Source: an uncultured Acinetobacter sp. (lineage in GTDB: Bacteria; Pseudomonadota; Gammaproteobacteria; Pseudomonadales; Moraxellaceae). Taken from it: a stretch of 64,000 bases of DNA. The DNA lies in assembly GCF_947493735.1 (NCBI RefSeq), contig NZ_CANLSL010000003.1, forward strand, positions 62,001 through 126,000, read 5' to 3'. Position numbers and translations under genes: made by a program. Each line of letters starts with the position of its first letter. Position 1 is the first letter of the stretch. Below, one piece after another: positions 17,614 to 25,674 of the stretch. The notes beneath the pieces are model-generated. The model ran no database searches. It saw only the letters and a program-made list of their open reading frames with translations, and was not told the DNA's origin.

Positions 17614-18732
17614 TTACCACTCACCTACATCCAAAGCCTGACCAACATAGTCATAACGCATTTTTGAGCGTGAAAATTGAATTGGATTCGCCAACTGAGG
17701 CTCTACGGCTGAATCATTTTTATTTAAAGGTACATTAACAACCCACTCACGCTCATTAGACAATTCAGAATTTAACGCTTCTGCCAAACTTAAAACAGGC
17801 TCAACACATAAATCACGCTGCGCGAAAAAATCTTGCCAATATGCCAAGTCATTCGTTTCAATTTTATTTTGAATCGCTTCCTTTACTAATTTCTGATCGT
17901 CAGGCAATTGCGATAAACCTTTTTCAGCGACAATCGACAACTCTAAAGCTTGAGCTAAGCCTTGTAAGAACTGTGGCTCTAAGCCACCAATAGATAGGTA
18001 TCGACCATCGGCACAGCGATAATAATCATAAAAGCTACCACCATTTAGTGCTGCCGATTCAGCTTCTGTACCATGATTGGCTGCCAGTTGTGCAGATGCT
18101 GCCATATTATTCAGGCTGACCGCACAGTCCGTCATCGAAATATCAATATACTGTCCCAGACCACTACGAGCACGTTCAACCACAGCCGCCAAGATTGCTA
18201 TCACCGCATGCAGTGAACCTCCTGCCACATCAGCAACCTGCACACCCAAAGGCGGTGGGCCAGAAGCTTTACGTCCGCTATGCCCTGCAATCCCTGATAA
18301 AGCAAGATAGTTAATGTCATGACCTGCACGATTGCGATATTGACCAGTTTGTCCATAACCTGTAATTGAACAATAAATCAATCGTGGATTGATCGAAGAA
18401 AGCGCCTCATAACCCAAACCGAGTCGCTTCATCACATCAGGACGGAATTGCTCAACCACAATGTCATAGTCATTAATTTTAGATTTGATCAATTCAATAC
18501 TGTTTGCGTCCTTTAAATCGAGGGCGATCGACTGTTTATTGCGATTGAGATAGCTATGAGCTGTGGCTTGCCCATTGGCATAAGGTGGCATTACACGCAC
18601 CAAATCCACCCGAGTTGGCGATTCGATATGCACGACTTCTGCACCCATATCGGCAAACATTAAAGTCGCAAAAGGACCTGGTAATAAAGTCGAAAAATCT
18701 ATAACTTTTAAACCACTTAAAGCACCATCCAT
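17614..18732 (-). CDS. CaiB/BaiF CoA-transferase family, alpha-methylacyl-CoA racemase-like
   Basis: About 372 aa family III CoA transferase fold. N-terminus LSGLKVIDFSTLLPGPFATLMFADMGAEVVHIE is diagnostic. Residues equivalent to the racemase catalytic set can be seen: His-Asp in RAGHDINYLALSG, Asp in VQVADVAGGSLHAV and Glu in GGLEPQF, which favours alpha-methylacyl-CoA racemase over carnitine CoA transferase. It would epimerise 2-methyl-branched acyl-CoA so that beta-oxidation can proceed. The internal ATG at 18732 is preferred (GGGA 9 bases before); an ATG at 18741 is possible. It is divergent from an AraC-type gene that may control it. Confidence 0.88.
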   Translation of the reverse strand: MDGALSGLKVIDFSTLLPGPFATLMFADMGAEVVHIESPTRVDLVRVMPPYANGQATAHSYLNRNKQSIALDLKDANSIELIKSKINDYDIVVEQFRPDVMKRLGLGYEALSSINPRLIYCSITGYGQTGQYRNRAGHDINYLALSGIAGHSGRKASGPPPLGVQVADVAGGSLHAVIAILAAVVERARSGLGQYIDISMTDCAVSLNNMAASAQLAANHGTEAESAALNGGSFYDYYRCADGRYLSIGGLEPQFLQGLAQALELSIVAEKGLSQLPDDQKLVKEAIQNKIETNDLAYWQDFFAQRDLCVEPVLSLAEALNSELSNEREWVVNVPLNKNDSAVEPQLANPIQFSRSKMRYDYVGQALDVGEW

Positions 18733-18924
18733 TTCACACATTCCCTAAATCTTTATTCTGCAAAGCCAGTACCATAATGTATTTTCGAAGCACCAGACAA
18801 TACGCATTTTGCTCAAATGCCTTGTCATTTTCTGCCAAGCCAAATCTTATTCGACTAAAGTTAATATTTGATTTCATTCAACATTAAGTAAATGATTGAT
18901 ATAAGAATACTGCAATTTTACTCA

Positions 18925-18968
18925 AATTATGACATATTCAAGAATATAAAATATGCGTTATCATAATT
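18925..18968. promoter_or_regulatory. inverted repeat in the CaiB/AraC divergent region
   Basis: AATTATGA (18925-18932) and TCATAATT (18961-18968) are perfect inverted copies 36 bp apart, in the 312-bp region between the divergent genes. It could be an operator for the AraC-type regulator; nothing else was seen in the region. Confidence 0.35.
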
Positions 18969-19044
18969 ACTCAGTGAACAGTTGTATTTTTTAGCAAGAA
19001 CGTGATTGCACTGATGCAGTGAAATCCAAGAAAAGGTCAAAAAC

Positions 19045-20076
19045 ATGAGCCGTGATACGATTAGCATTCATTTTGTCAATGCTGCGCTTACAGGTGTAAA
19101 ACGTCTAGGACTAGATATCGACACGTTGCTGTCCCACGTTGGCATTGAAGCAGAGTTGCTCAAACAACCCAAAGCACGTATTTCTCCCGATCAATATACC
19201 CAATTTGCTCGAATGCTGTGGCTTGTCACCCAAGATGAACACATTGGTTTTGATATACAACCACGTAAGCTAGGCACCTTTGCCATGATGTGTCAGTTGA
19301 TTATTCATTGCAAAACTTTGGGCGAAGCACTAGAGCGATCCACCGAGTTTTATCGTTTATTTGGTGATGAATGGTCGGTAAATCTTGAACGTGATAAACA
19401 TGAAGCACGTTTGATTCCTGCGATTCCGCCGAAATACGATCCTGATCATTTCGTTACCGAAAGTATGCTGATGATTTGGCACGGCTTAGCCTCTTGGTTG
19501 ATTGAGCGTCGTATTCCTTTAGAACGTGTTCATTTTAGCTATGATCGTCCAAAGCATGCCGACGAATATGATGCTTTATTTTTCGCACCTGTGATTCAGT
19601 TTAATGCACAACGTACAGAGGTCACTTTTGCAGCGGATTATTTGGATTTGCCGATTCGTCAGACCGAAGAAACTCTCGCAGAGTTCTTAAAAACGGCACC
19701 TGCTGGGCTTTTGGTGAAATTTAAAAATACAAACTCACTGACCAATCGTATTCGTGATGTATTGAAAAGCCATATTGGCGAAGAAATGCCAACACTCAAT
19801 GATGTCGCTGCTATGCTGTATCTGTCACCGCAGACTTTACGTCGTCGCCTTGCCACCGAAGGCAAAAGCTATCAAGGTGTCAAAGATGCACTACGTCGTG
19901 ATGCAGCGATTCACTTATTGTTGCGCCATGATTTGACTTTGGAAGATGTCGCACAGCAAGTTGGATTTAGTGAAACCAGTACATTCCACCGTGCATTCAA
20001 AAAATGGACAGGTGTAACACCAGGTTTATATCGACAGCTTCACGGTGGTTATCGTCATAGTGAAAACTTGGAATAA
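19045..20076 (+). CDS. AraC-family transcriptional regulator (Arabinose_bd/OruR type)
   Basis: 343 aa. The N-terminal two thirds (residues about 15-200) match the ligand-sensing domain found in OruR/ArgR-like and fatty-acid or lipid-responsive AraC regulators (SPDQYTQFARMLWLVTQDEHIGFDI, LGTFAMMCQLIIHCKTLGEAL). The C-terminal domain has two helix-turn-helix motifs: TLNDVAAMLYLSPQTLRRRLATEG and TLEDVAQQVGFSETSTFHRAFKKWTG. It is divergently oriented to the racemase-like gene, so it may activate that gene in response to a branched or long-chain lipid compound; this is inferred from position only. Confidence 0.9.
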   Translation: MSRDTISIHFVNAALTGVKRLGLDIDTLLSHVGIEAELLKQPKARISPDQYTQFARMLWLVTQDEHIGFDIQPRKLGTFAMMCQLIIHCKTLGEALERSTEFYRLFGDEWSVNLERDKHEARLIPAIPPKYDPDHFVTESMLMIWHGLASWLIERRIPLERVHFSYDRPKHADEYDALFFAPVIQFNAQRTEVTFAADYLDLPIRQTEETLAEFLKTAPAGLLVKFKNTNSLTNRIRDVLKSHIGEEMPTLNDVAAMLYLSPQTLRRRLATEGKSYQGVKDALRRDAAIHLLLRHDLTLEDVAQQVGFSETSTFHRAFKKWTGVTPGLYRQLHGGYRHSENLE

Positions 20077-20114
20077 AAACACCGGAATAAATTCAATTTC
20101 AGCGTAATATTTGT

Positions 20115-20143
20115 TTGATCTTTATTTACAAAGCTCCTATAAT
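20115..20143 (+). promoter_or_regulatory. promoter of rplM-rpsI
   Basis: TTGATC, 17 bp, TATAAT. Transcription should start near 20150, leaving an 80-nt leader before rplM, in which ribosomal protein autoregulation is possible. Confidence 0.65.
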
Positions 20144-20229
20144 TTGCGCTTCTTTTCGTTTGGTCGTTTTGTTTTGTGTGATTACACAATTTAAAAATGA
20201 ACAAACCAACTATAATAGGTATTTCGTTC

Positions 20230-20658
20230 ATGAAAACTCTCAGTGCAAAACCTGCTGAGGTGCAACACGACTGGTATGTTGTGGATGCATCAGGTAAAAC
20301 ACTTGGTCGTTTAGCGACTGAAATTGCTCGCCGCCTTCGTGGTAAGCATAAAACAACTTTTACACCGCACGTTGATACAGGCGATTACATCGTAGTGATC
20401 AATGCGGAACAAGTTCAAGTAACTGGTAACAAGTCACTTGACAAAAAATACTATCGCCACACTGAATTCCCAGGCGGTTTGAAAGAAACTAACTTTGAAA
20501 AATTAGTTGCGCACAAACCTGAAGAAATCTTCCAACGTGCTGTTAAAGGTATGTTGCCAAAAGGTCCACTTGGTTATGCAATGATCAAGAAAATGAAAGT
20601 GTATGCTGGTAGCGAGCACCCTCATACTGCTCAACAGCCGCAAGTTTTGGATATCTAA
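20230..20658 (+). CDS. rplM: 50S ribosomal protein L13
   Basis: 142 aa from the ATG at 20230, exactly the E. coli length. Sequence features: [77 protein letters not shown] and the C-terminal [14 protein letters not shown] ending ([10 protein letters not shown]). Binds 23S rRNA early in large-subunit assembly. A longer in-frame form from 20197 adds 11 residues not found in L13. It is followed 12 bp later by rpsI in the conserved L13-S9 operon. Confidence 0.98.
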   Translation: MKTLSAKPAEVQHDWYVVDASGKTLGRLATEIARRLRGKHKTTFTPHVDTGDYIVVINAEQVQVTGNKSLDKKYYRHTEFPGGLKETNFEKLVAHKPEEIFQRAVKGMLPKGPLGYAMIKKMKVYAGSEHPHTAQQPQVLDI

Positions 20659-20670
20659 GGGATAAAAGAC

Positions 20671-21057
20671 ATGGCACAAAATTATGGTACAGGTCGCCGT
20701 AAGACCGCAACTGCACGTGTTTTCTTATCAGCTGGTACTGGTAAACTCGTGATCAACAACCGTTCTATTGAAGAATACTTCGGTCGTGAAACTGCGCGTA
20801 TGGTTGTTCGTCAACCGCTTGAGTTGCTTGAAGCAACTGGTAAATACGATCTTTACATCACTGTTAAAGGTGGTGGTATCGGTGGTCAAGCTGGTGCAAT
20901 CCGTCACGGTATCACTCGTGCATTGATCGCATCTGACGAAACTTTGAAGCCTGCGCTTCGTCAAGCTGGTTTCGTTACTCGTGACTCACGTGAAGTTGAA
21001 CGTAAGAAACTTGGTTTACGTAAAGCACGTAAACGTCCTCAATTCTCTAAGCGTTAA
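20671..21057 (+). CDS. rpsI: 30S ribosomal protein S9
   Basis: 128 aa. N-terminal [15 protein letters not shown], central [20 protein letters not shown] and the basic C-terminal tail ending RPQFSKR that reaches the ribosomal P site are all present. Second gene of the rplM-rpsI operon, ended by a terminator. Confidence 0.98.
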   Translation: MAQNYGTGRRKTATARVFLSAGTGKLVINNRSIEEYFGRETARMVVRQPLELLEATGKYDLYITVKGGGIGGQAGAIRHGITRALIASDETLKPALRQAGFVTRDSREVERKKLGLRKARKRPQFSKR

Positions 21058-21103
21058 TTTTTTCAGAGCTACGGTTCTTTACGAATTACGATTTACAGAA
21101 TCG

Positions 21104-21132
21104 AAAAAACCTCGGTATTTCCGAGGTTTTTT
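21104..21132 (+). terminator. intrinsic terminator of rplM-rpsI
   Basis: AAAAAACCTCGG / CCGAGGTTTTTT, 12-bp stem with a 5-base loop. Confidence 0.92.
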
Positions 21133-21416
21133 ATGGTAAATAGTTAATGACGGATAGTTAATTGCTAGAGTTTCATAAATTATTATTAAAAATTACAATC
21201 CTATCGTAAGAGCCAAGTACATAGATTTCTTGTAAAGTGATAGATATGAATCTGACTTGATGCAGAGTAGCGTCAAGAATAAAGATAATATAATATGGAA
21301 AAATATGGGAATGGTTGCGTCAAAAACTCCGTAATCAAGGATCGCAACTCTGATAGTTTGTCTAAGTCAAAACTTATAATGTCTCATTTTGCTAATTTTA
21401 TGTAGAGGAATTAATA
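21133..21416. other. AT-rich intergenic region without recognised content
   Basis: No ORF, RNA or repeat was recognised. Base composition becomes clearly more AT-rich than in the ribosomal operon to the left, as in the gene that follows. Confidence 0.5.
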
Positions 21417-22487
21417 GTGAAAAATAAAGAAAATTTGATAGTTTTTCCCGTTTTAGGACCAACAATATTGTCATTTGGTTTAGTTGAGCTAGTAATTCAA
21501 CTTAAAGACAGTGTTGCCATGAAGTTTGCAGCCGTTGCTATCATTGCTATTATTGGTGTTCTAATGTCATATTTAACATTAAAGGGCACGCCATTTAAAA
21601 ATAAGCTTGTAAGCTCATTAATAATTTTGACAATTGGAGACGCTATTTTTCTAGTATCAACAATTAATGAACTTGGTCAAATTGCTTTGTATTGCGCCAT
21701 AGGATACTTTTTTGTTTATGTTGTAACTATATTTTATTTAAATGATAAGAATCAATGTAGCAATAATACTGATTTAGATAAACAATATGTAGAAAAAGAA
21801 CAAATAAATAATAGGTCAAAAGAAAGTACGTCAAATATAAGGTGGGCTTTTGCTATTTTCATTATAGTGATCATCGCTACTGTATTTGGTTTAACTAGAG
21901 AAAAAAAGGCAGAAGAGGCGGTAGCTGATGTTAATTTTGCTTCGTATGACGATGGTTATGTCGCAACAGAGGCATCAAGCGTTGAGACAGTAGCCACAAC
22001 TGAAGAAAATATTGCTTTATCGGATTCCTTGCCTTCATCAAATAGCTACATGGCGCACAATCCGCCTGCATGTGATATGGAGATCGCACCGAATGGGTTG
22101 CCTTTTCCAGAACGATCAGGATATTTGAGGAAAATGCCTGTGCGAGATTTGACAGGTTTATCAACAGTGACAATTGATAACCGTCAAAATGACAGTGATG
22201 TTTTTGTGAAGTTGTTTAACGAAGATAAAAGGCATGTTTCTAGAAACTTTTTGGTTAAAGGGTATTCTTCTTATGAAATCGTAGATATTAACAAGGGTTT
22301 ATATACTGTAAAGGCTAAGTTTTTGAATGATTGCTCTATTACTAAATCAGAAAAATTTGAGTTAGAAGAAGTTGAAACATACGACGGCGTAAGATATTCA
22401 ACTATTTCTATGACTCTCTATAAAATTGTTGGGGGAAATATGCATACAACGCCTATTAGTGAAAGTGATTTTAACGAGGGCGATTAA
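21417..22487 (+). CDS. membrane protein of unknown function, AT-rich
   Basis: 356 aa starting with GTG at 21417 (AGAGGA 8 bases upstream). Four hydrophobic segments lie in residues about 8-105, then a charged linker and a fifth transmembrane segment (WAFAIFIIVIIATVFGL, about 142-158). The C-terminal 195 residues are soluble and would be extracytoplasmic or cytoplasmic depending on topology; they contain two cysteines (PPACDMEIAPNG, NDCSITKSE) and a beta-rich stretch (TVTIDNRQNDSDVFVKLFNED) reminiscent of small surface-exposed beta domains. I do not recognise the family. AT-rich codon use unlike its neighbours suggests recent acquisition. Flanked by rpsI and a hydrolase on the opposite strand. 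Confidence 0.7.
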   Translation: MKNKENLIVFPVLGPTILSFGLVELVIQLKDSVAMKFAAVAIIAIIGVLMSYLTLKGTPFKNKLVSSLIILTIGDAIFLVSTINELGQIALYCAIGYFFVYVVTIFYLNDKNQCSNNTDLDKQYVEKEQINNRSKESTSNIRWAFAIFIIVIIATVFGLTREKKAEEAVADVNFASYDDGYVATEASSVETVATTEENIALSDSLPSSNSYMAHNPPACDMEIAPNGLPFPERSGYLRKMPVRDLTGLSTVTIDNRQNDSDVFVKLFNEDKRHVSRNFLVKGYSSYEIVDINKGLYTVKAKFLNDCSITKSEKFELEEVETYDGVRYSTISMTLYKIVGGNMHTTPISESDFNEGD

Positions 22488-22492
22488 CACAT

Positions 22493-22520
22493 AAAAAAAG
22501 AGCCACCGTTATGGCAGCTC
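22493..22520 (-). terminator. intrinsic terminator of the alpha/beta hydrolase gene
   Basis: On the minus strand GAGCTGCC pairs with GGTGGCTC (two G-U pairs) over a 5-base loop, followed by seven T. Confidence 0.75.
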
Positions 22521-22549
22521 AATTTTAAAAAATCAAAACACAAGATGAG

Positions 22550-23353
22550 CTACAGCAAATCTTGACGAATTAATGATTTGACTTTTTCAACCGTATCTAG
22601 CGGATGCTCTAGTGGGAACATATGTCCACCTTCGACCACTTGAAAAGGAATACCTAACTTACGCTTTGCCACGTGAGGAAATTTACGCTTTAAAAATTGA
22701 CTATCTTGCCCAACGACTAAATCTACTGGAACTTTTGGCTTAGGTTGAGGCAACCACCACAGCGATGGATTTTTTCTAAAAATTTCCACTTCGGCTGCCT
22801 TAGGAATGGTTAAAGTCACACCACCACGCACGGTATCTTCAGTTAAACCGTGTTGAATATAAGCATTAAAGCAATCGGGATCAAAGTCTTTAAAAAAGCC
22901 TCGACCTGATAAAAGCTGTGCAGCTTGATCACGACTTTCCCAGTGATCACGGCGATGCTTTGACAATCCCGCAGGTGTGATTTGATCCACGAACTTTGGA
23001 TAAAACAATTTGGACATATGGAAGACCAAAGATGCTGCGCCCAAGATCAATGGCGGATCAAGCATAATCACTTGGCTGATCAAGTCTGGACGCTTATTCG
23101 ACACCATAAAACTCAGCACAGAACCGAGCGAGTGCCCTAGCGCGATCACCTTACCACCATTGGCTTGTGATTCAATGCTATCTGTAATTTGCTGAACCAA
23201 ATAATCCCAATGATTGGTAATCGGATAGCGAGGATTCGCACCAATCGGTGTGGTATAGATGATGTCATATTCATCAGACAGCGCATCAAATAGCTTTTGA
23301 TAGGTTTCAGATGGAATGCCGTTGGCATGAGCAAAATGAATCAGTGGTTTCAT
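22550..23353 (-). CDS. alpha/beta hydrolase
   Basis: 267 aa. The nucleophile elbow is GHSLGS, an acidic residue lies in VVGQDSQF and the catalytic histidine in EGGHMFPLEHP near the end. N-terminal HFAHANGIPSETYQKLF forms the oxyanion region typical of this hydrolase group. No signal peptide is seen, so it is cytoplasmic. The substrate is unknown. The gene is monocistronic with a terminator downstream; the next gene on the same strand (sppA-like) starts well upstream. Confidence 0.88.
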   Translation of the reverse strand: MKPLIHFAHANGIPSETYQKLFDALSDEYDIIYTTPIGANPRYPITNHWDYLVQQITDSIESQANGGKVIALGHSLGSVLSFMVSNKRPDLISQVIMLDPPLILGAASLVFHMSKLFYPKFVDQITPAGLSKHRRDHWESRDQAAQLLSGRGFFKDFDPDCFNAYIQHGLTEDTVRGGVTLTIPKAAEVEIFRKNPSLWWLPQPKPKVPVDLVVGQDSQFLKRKFPHVAKRKLGIPFQVVEGGHMFPLEHPLDTVEKVKSLIRQDLL

Positions 23354-23385
23354 AGCTTATATTCGTATTGGATTAGACCTTCATC

Positions 23386-23420
23386 TTCTCCCTCTTGCTG
23401 ATTTCTGACAAGAGGAAGAA
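23386..23420. repeat. imperfect 12-bp hairpin, possible dispersed repeat
   Basis: TTCTCCCTCTTG and CAAGAGGAAGAA with an 11-base loop, one mismatch, in the 163-bp gap between hydrolase and peptidase genes. No T tract follows, so it is not a typical terminator. Confidence 0.5.
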
Positions 23421-23516
23421 CTGAGCGGTTTTACTATTGCAATGCACACTTCTGCAAATAAGATCGCAAGATTAATTCGCTATAACTTTGCGACCGTGTT
23501 ACTGCAATTTTACTTA

Positions 23517-24563
23517 TTACTGTAATTTTGCTTGTGACTGGGCTTCGATCTGTTGATTGATCGACTGACCAATACCATTTCCGATAGATGTACCAACCGT
23601 GCCAAGCAAAGATTCAAACGGACTACGTTTTACGGTGTAGTCTACTTTTTTATCTACTTTCAGTTCACGTGCTAAAGTGGTGAGATTGCCTGCTTTGTCA
23701 GCCAAACCAATTTTGATCGCTTGATCACCTGTCCAAAATAGTCCTGAGAACAAGTCTGGCGTATCTGCTTTTAGACGTTTACCACGACCTTCTTTCACTG
23801 CTGTGATAAAGTGTTGATGGACATTATTCAGCAAGGCTTGCACATGGGCTTTCTCTTCTGCATCGACTGGCTTCGTCCAACTCAATAATGACTTATGATC
23901 ACCCGAAGTCATGGTACGATCTTCCACGCCTAATTTCTTCGCAAGCTCAGTCACACCATAGTTTGGCATCACCACACCGATCGAACCGACAATACTTGAT
24001 GGATTGACATAGATTTCATCAGCAGCTGATGCAATATAATACGCACCCGATGCACCCATATCTCCAATGATGGCATAGACTTTTTTATCGGTGTTTTGTG
24101 ATTTTTGATAACGAATCTCTTGCCAAATCTCATCCGACTGCACTGGCGAGCCACCCGGCGAGTTGATGTTAAGCACGACTGCTTTGGCATTTTTCGCTTC
24201 AAAAGCACGCTTCAATGCTTTGTTGGTGTCTTTACTATTTACGCTATTGGGATCGCCTGCGATCATACCTTGAATATCCACGACGGCGATATGCTCATCA
24301 GATACGATCGGCGCACCATCCACTTGCGAACCTGTGCTACACCCTTTTCCGAGCATAATCAAAATAAACATCAAATAGAGAAATGAAAGTAATTTAAAGA
24401 AAATGCCCCAACGACGTGTACGACGTTGCTCTTCCACAGACGCCATCACGGCTTTTTCTAATATTTTCCACTCTTGACCTTGCACTTGGTTTTGATCCGA
24501 ATGATTTGAAGGACTGTTTGATTGTTGTTCTGAAGATGGTTTTGGTGGCCAATCTGACATCAT
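23517..24563 (-). CDS. sppA: S49 family signal peptide peptidase (SppA 36K type)
   Basis: 348 aa. A Ser/Gln/Asn-rich cytoplasmic N-terminus is followed by one membrane anchor (IFFKLLSFLYLMFILIMLG, about 55-75), so the protease domain is periplasmic. The catalytic serine lies in GDMGASGAYYIASAADEIYVNPSSIVGSIGV and the lysine in TSGDHKSLL, the Ser-Lys dyad of S49 proteases. INSPGGSPVQSDEIW is also typical. It degrades signal peptides or membrane protein fragments left in the inner membrane. Start at Met 1 or Met 2 cannot be separated. Confidence 0.93.
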   Translation of the reverse strand: MMSDWPPKPSSEQQSNSPSNHSDQNQVQGQEWKILEKAVMASVEEQRRTRRWGIFFKLLSFLYLMFILIMLGKGCSTGSQVDGAPIVSDEHIAVVDIQGMIAGDPNSVNSKDTNKALKRAFEAKNAKAVVLNINSPGGSPVQSDEIWQEIRYQKSQNTDKKVYAIIGDMGASGAYYIASAADEIYVNPSSIVGSIGVVMPNYGVTELAKKLGVEDRTMTSGDHKSLLSWTKPVDAEEKAHVQALLNNVHQHFITAVKEGRGKRLKADTPDLFSGLFWTGDQAIKIGLADKAGNLTTLARELKVDKKVDYTVKRSPFESLLGTVGTSIGNGIGQSINQQIEAQSQAKLQ

Positions 24564-24715
24564 GCTTTCCTAAATAAAGGTTTTGGCACATCATACAGTT
24601 TATCTATTAAACTGCCTATATTGATCTGTAAATCTTCTTTATCTCGTTGTTTTTAGCTTATAATTCAGGTAAATTTTTTCATTATTATTTTGGTTTATTG
24701 ATTTTTCTGTGAGTT

Positions 24716-25648
24716 ATGCAAAACAAGTCTAATGGATTAGCTTGGCTAGTACGCCTATTTCATTACACGCCCTTGAAGTTGTTACAACTTTTAGCGGTGA
24801 TGATCGCTAATATTTTATCGATCATGCCGTCGTTTAAGACCATTCAAACGATTCGGCTGAATATCGAAATTGCACTTGCCTATTTATCAGCCCCTGAACG
24901 AGAACACGTTACTCAACAAGCCATCAAAAATGAATTGTGCTCCTATTTTGAGTTCTTCCACGTTTGGAGCAACAACAATCAACAAAACCTCGCATTGATT
25001 CATCAAGTACATGGACATGAACGCCTGAAGCAAGCTTTAGCTGAAGAAAAAGGTGCTGTTCTGATTGTGCCGCACTTTGGCACTTGGGAAGTGATGAATG
25101 CGTGGATTTCTCAACATACCGATCTCACCATCATGTATATGCCGATCAAAAATCCAAACATGGATCAGATCGTACTTGAGGCACGCCAACGTGAAGGTGC
25201 AACACTGGTACAAACCAACGAAACTGGTGTGAAGCAAATTTTTAAAGCATTAAAGAATGGTGGCACAACGGTGATTCTTCCAGATCATACGCCAAAACAA
25301 GGTGGTGAGATCGTGCCGTGGTTTGGTGTTCCTGTGGAAAGTAGCCAGCTCTGCGCAAAAATGATTCAGAAGACAGGCGCACGTGCATTGATACTTTATG
25401 CGCTTCGAAATGACCAATCAGGATTTGATATACATATCGAAGCGATGGATCCGCAGATTTATGATCGTAGTCTAAATGGTACGACAATCATCCATCAACA
25501 TATCGAACAGCTTATTCGACGCCATCCGCAGCATTATCACTGGAGTTATAAACGCTTCAAAGCCAATCCTGAAAGCAAAAAGGTATATAGCTTGCCTCAT
25601 ACAGAAAGCATCGACTTAATTCGTACTATCCAATCTCGAAACACTTAA
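24716..25648 (+). CDS. lysophospholipid acyltransferase, LpxL/HtrB-like
   Basis: 310 aa with an N-terminal membrane anchor (LLQLLAVMIANILSIMPSF) and the HX4E acyltransferase box in VPHFGTWEVMNAW, followed by DHTPKQGGEIVPWFGVPV and HYHWSYKRFK. These are features of lipid A secondary acyltransferases that add an acyl chain from acyl-ACP to the lipid A precursor at the inner membrane. Length matches LpxL/LpxM. Which acyl position it modifies cannot be decided. It is divergent from the peptidase gene and converges with comEC. Confidence 0.88.
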   Translation: MQNKSNGLAWLVRLFHYTPLKLLQLLAVMIANILSIMPSFKTIQTIRLNIEIALAYLSAPEREHVTQQAIKNELCSYFEFFHVWSNNNQQNLALIHQVHGHERLKQALAEEKGAVLIVPHFGTWEVMNAWISQHTDLTIMYMPIKNPNMDQIVLEARQREGATLVQTNETGVKQIFKALKNGGTTVILPDHTPKQGGEIVPWFGVPVESSQLCAKMIQKTGARALILYALRNDQSGFDIHIEAMDPQIYDRSLNGTTIIHQHIEQLIRRHPQHYHWSYKRFKANPESKKVYSLPHTESIDLIRTIQSRNT

Positions 25649-25674
25649 GTTCTAAACACCTAACTTCTGAACAT

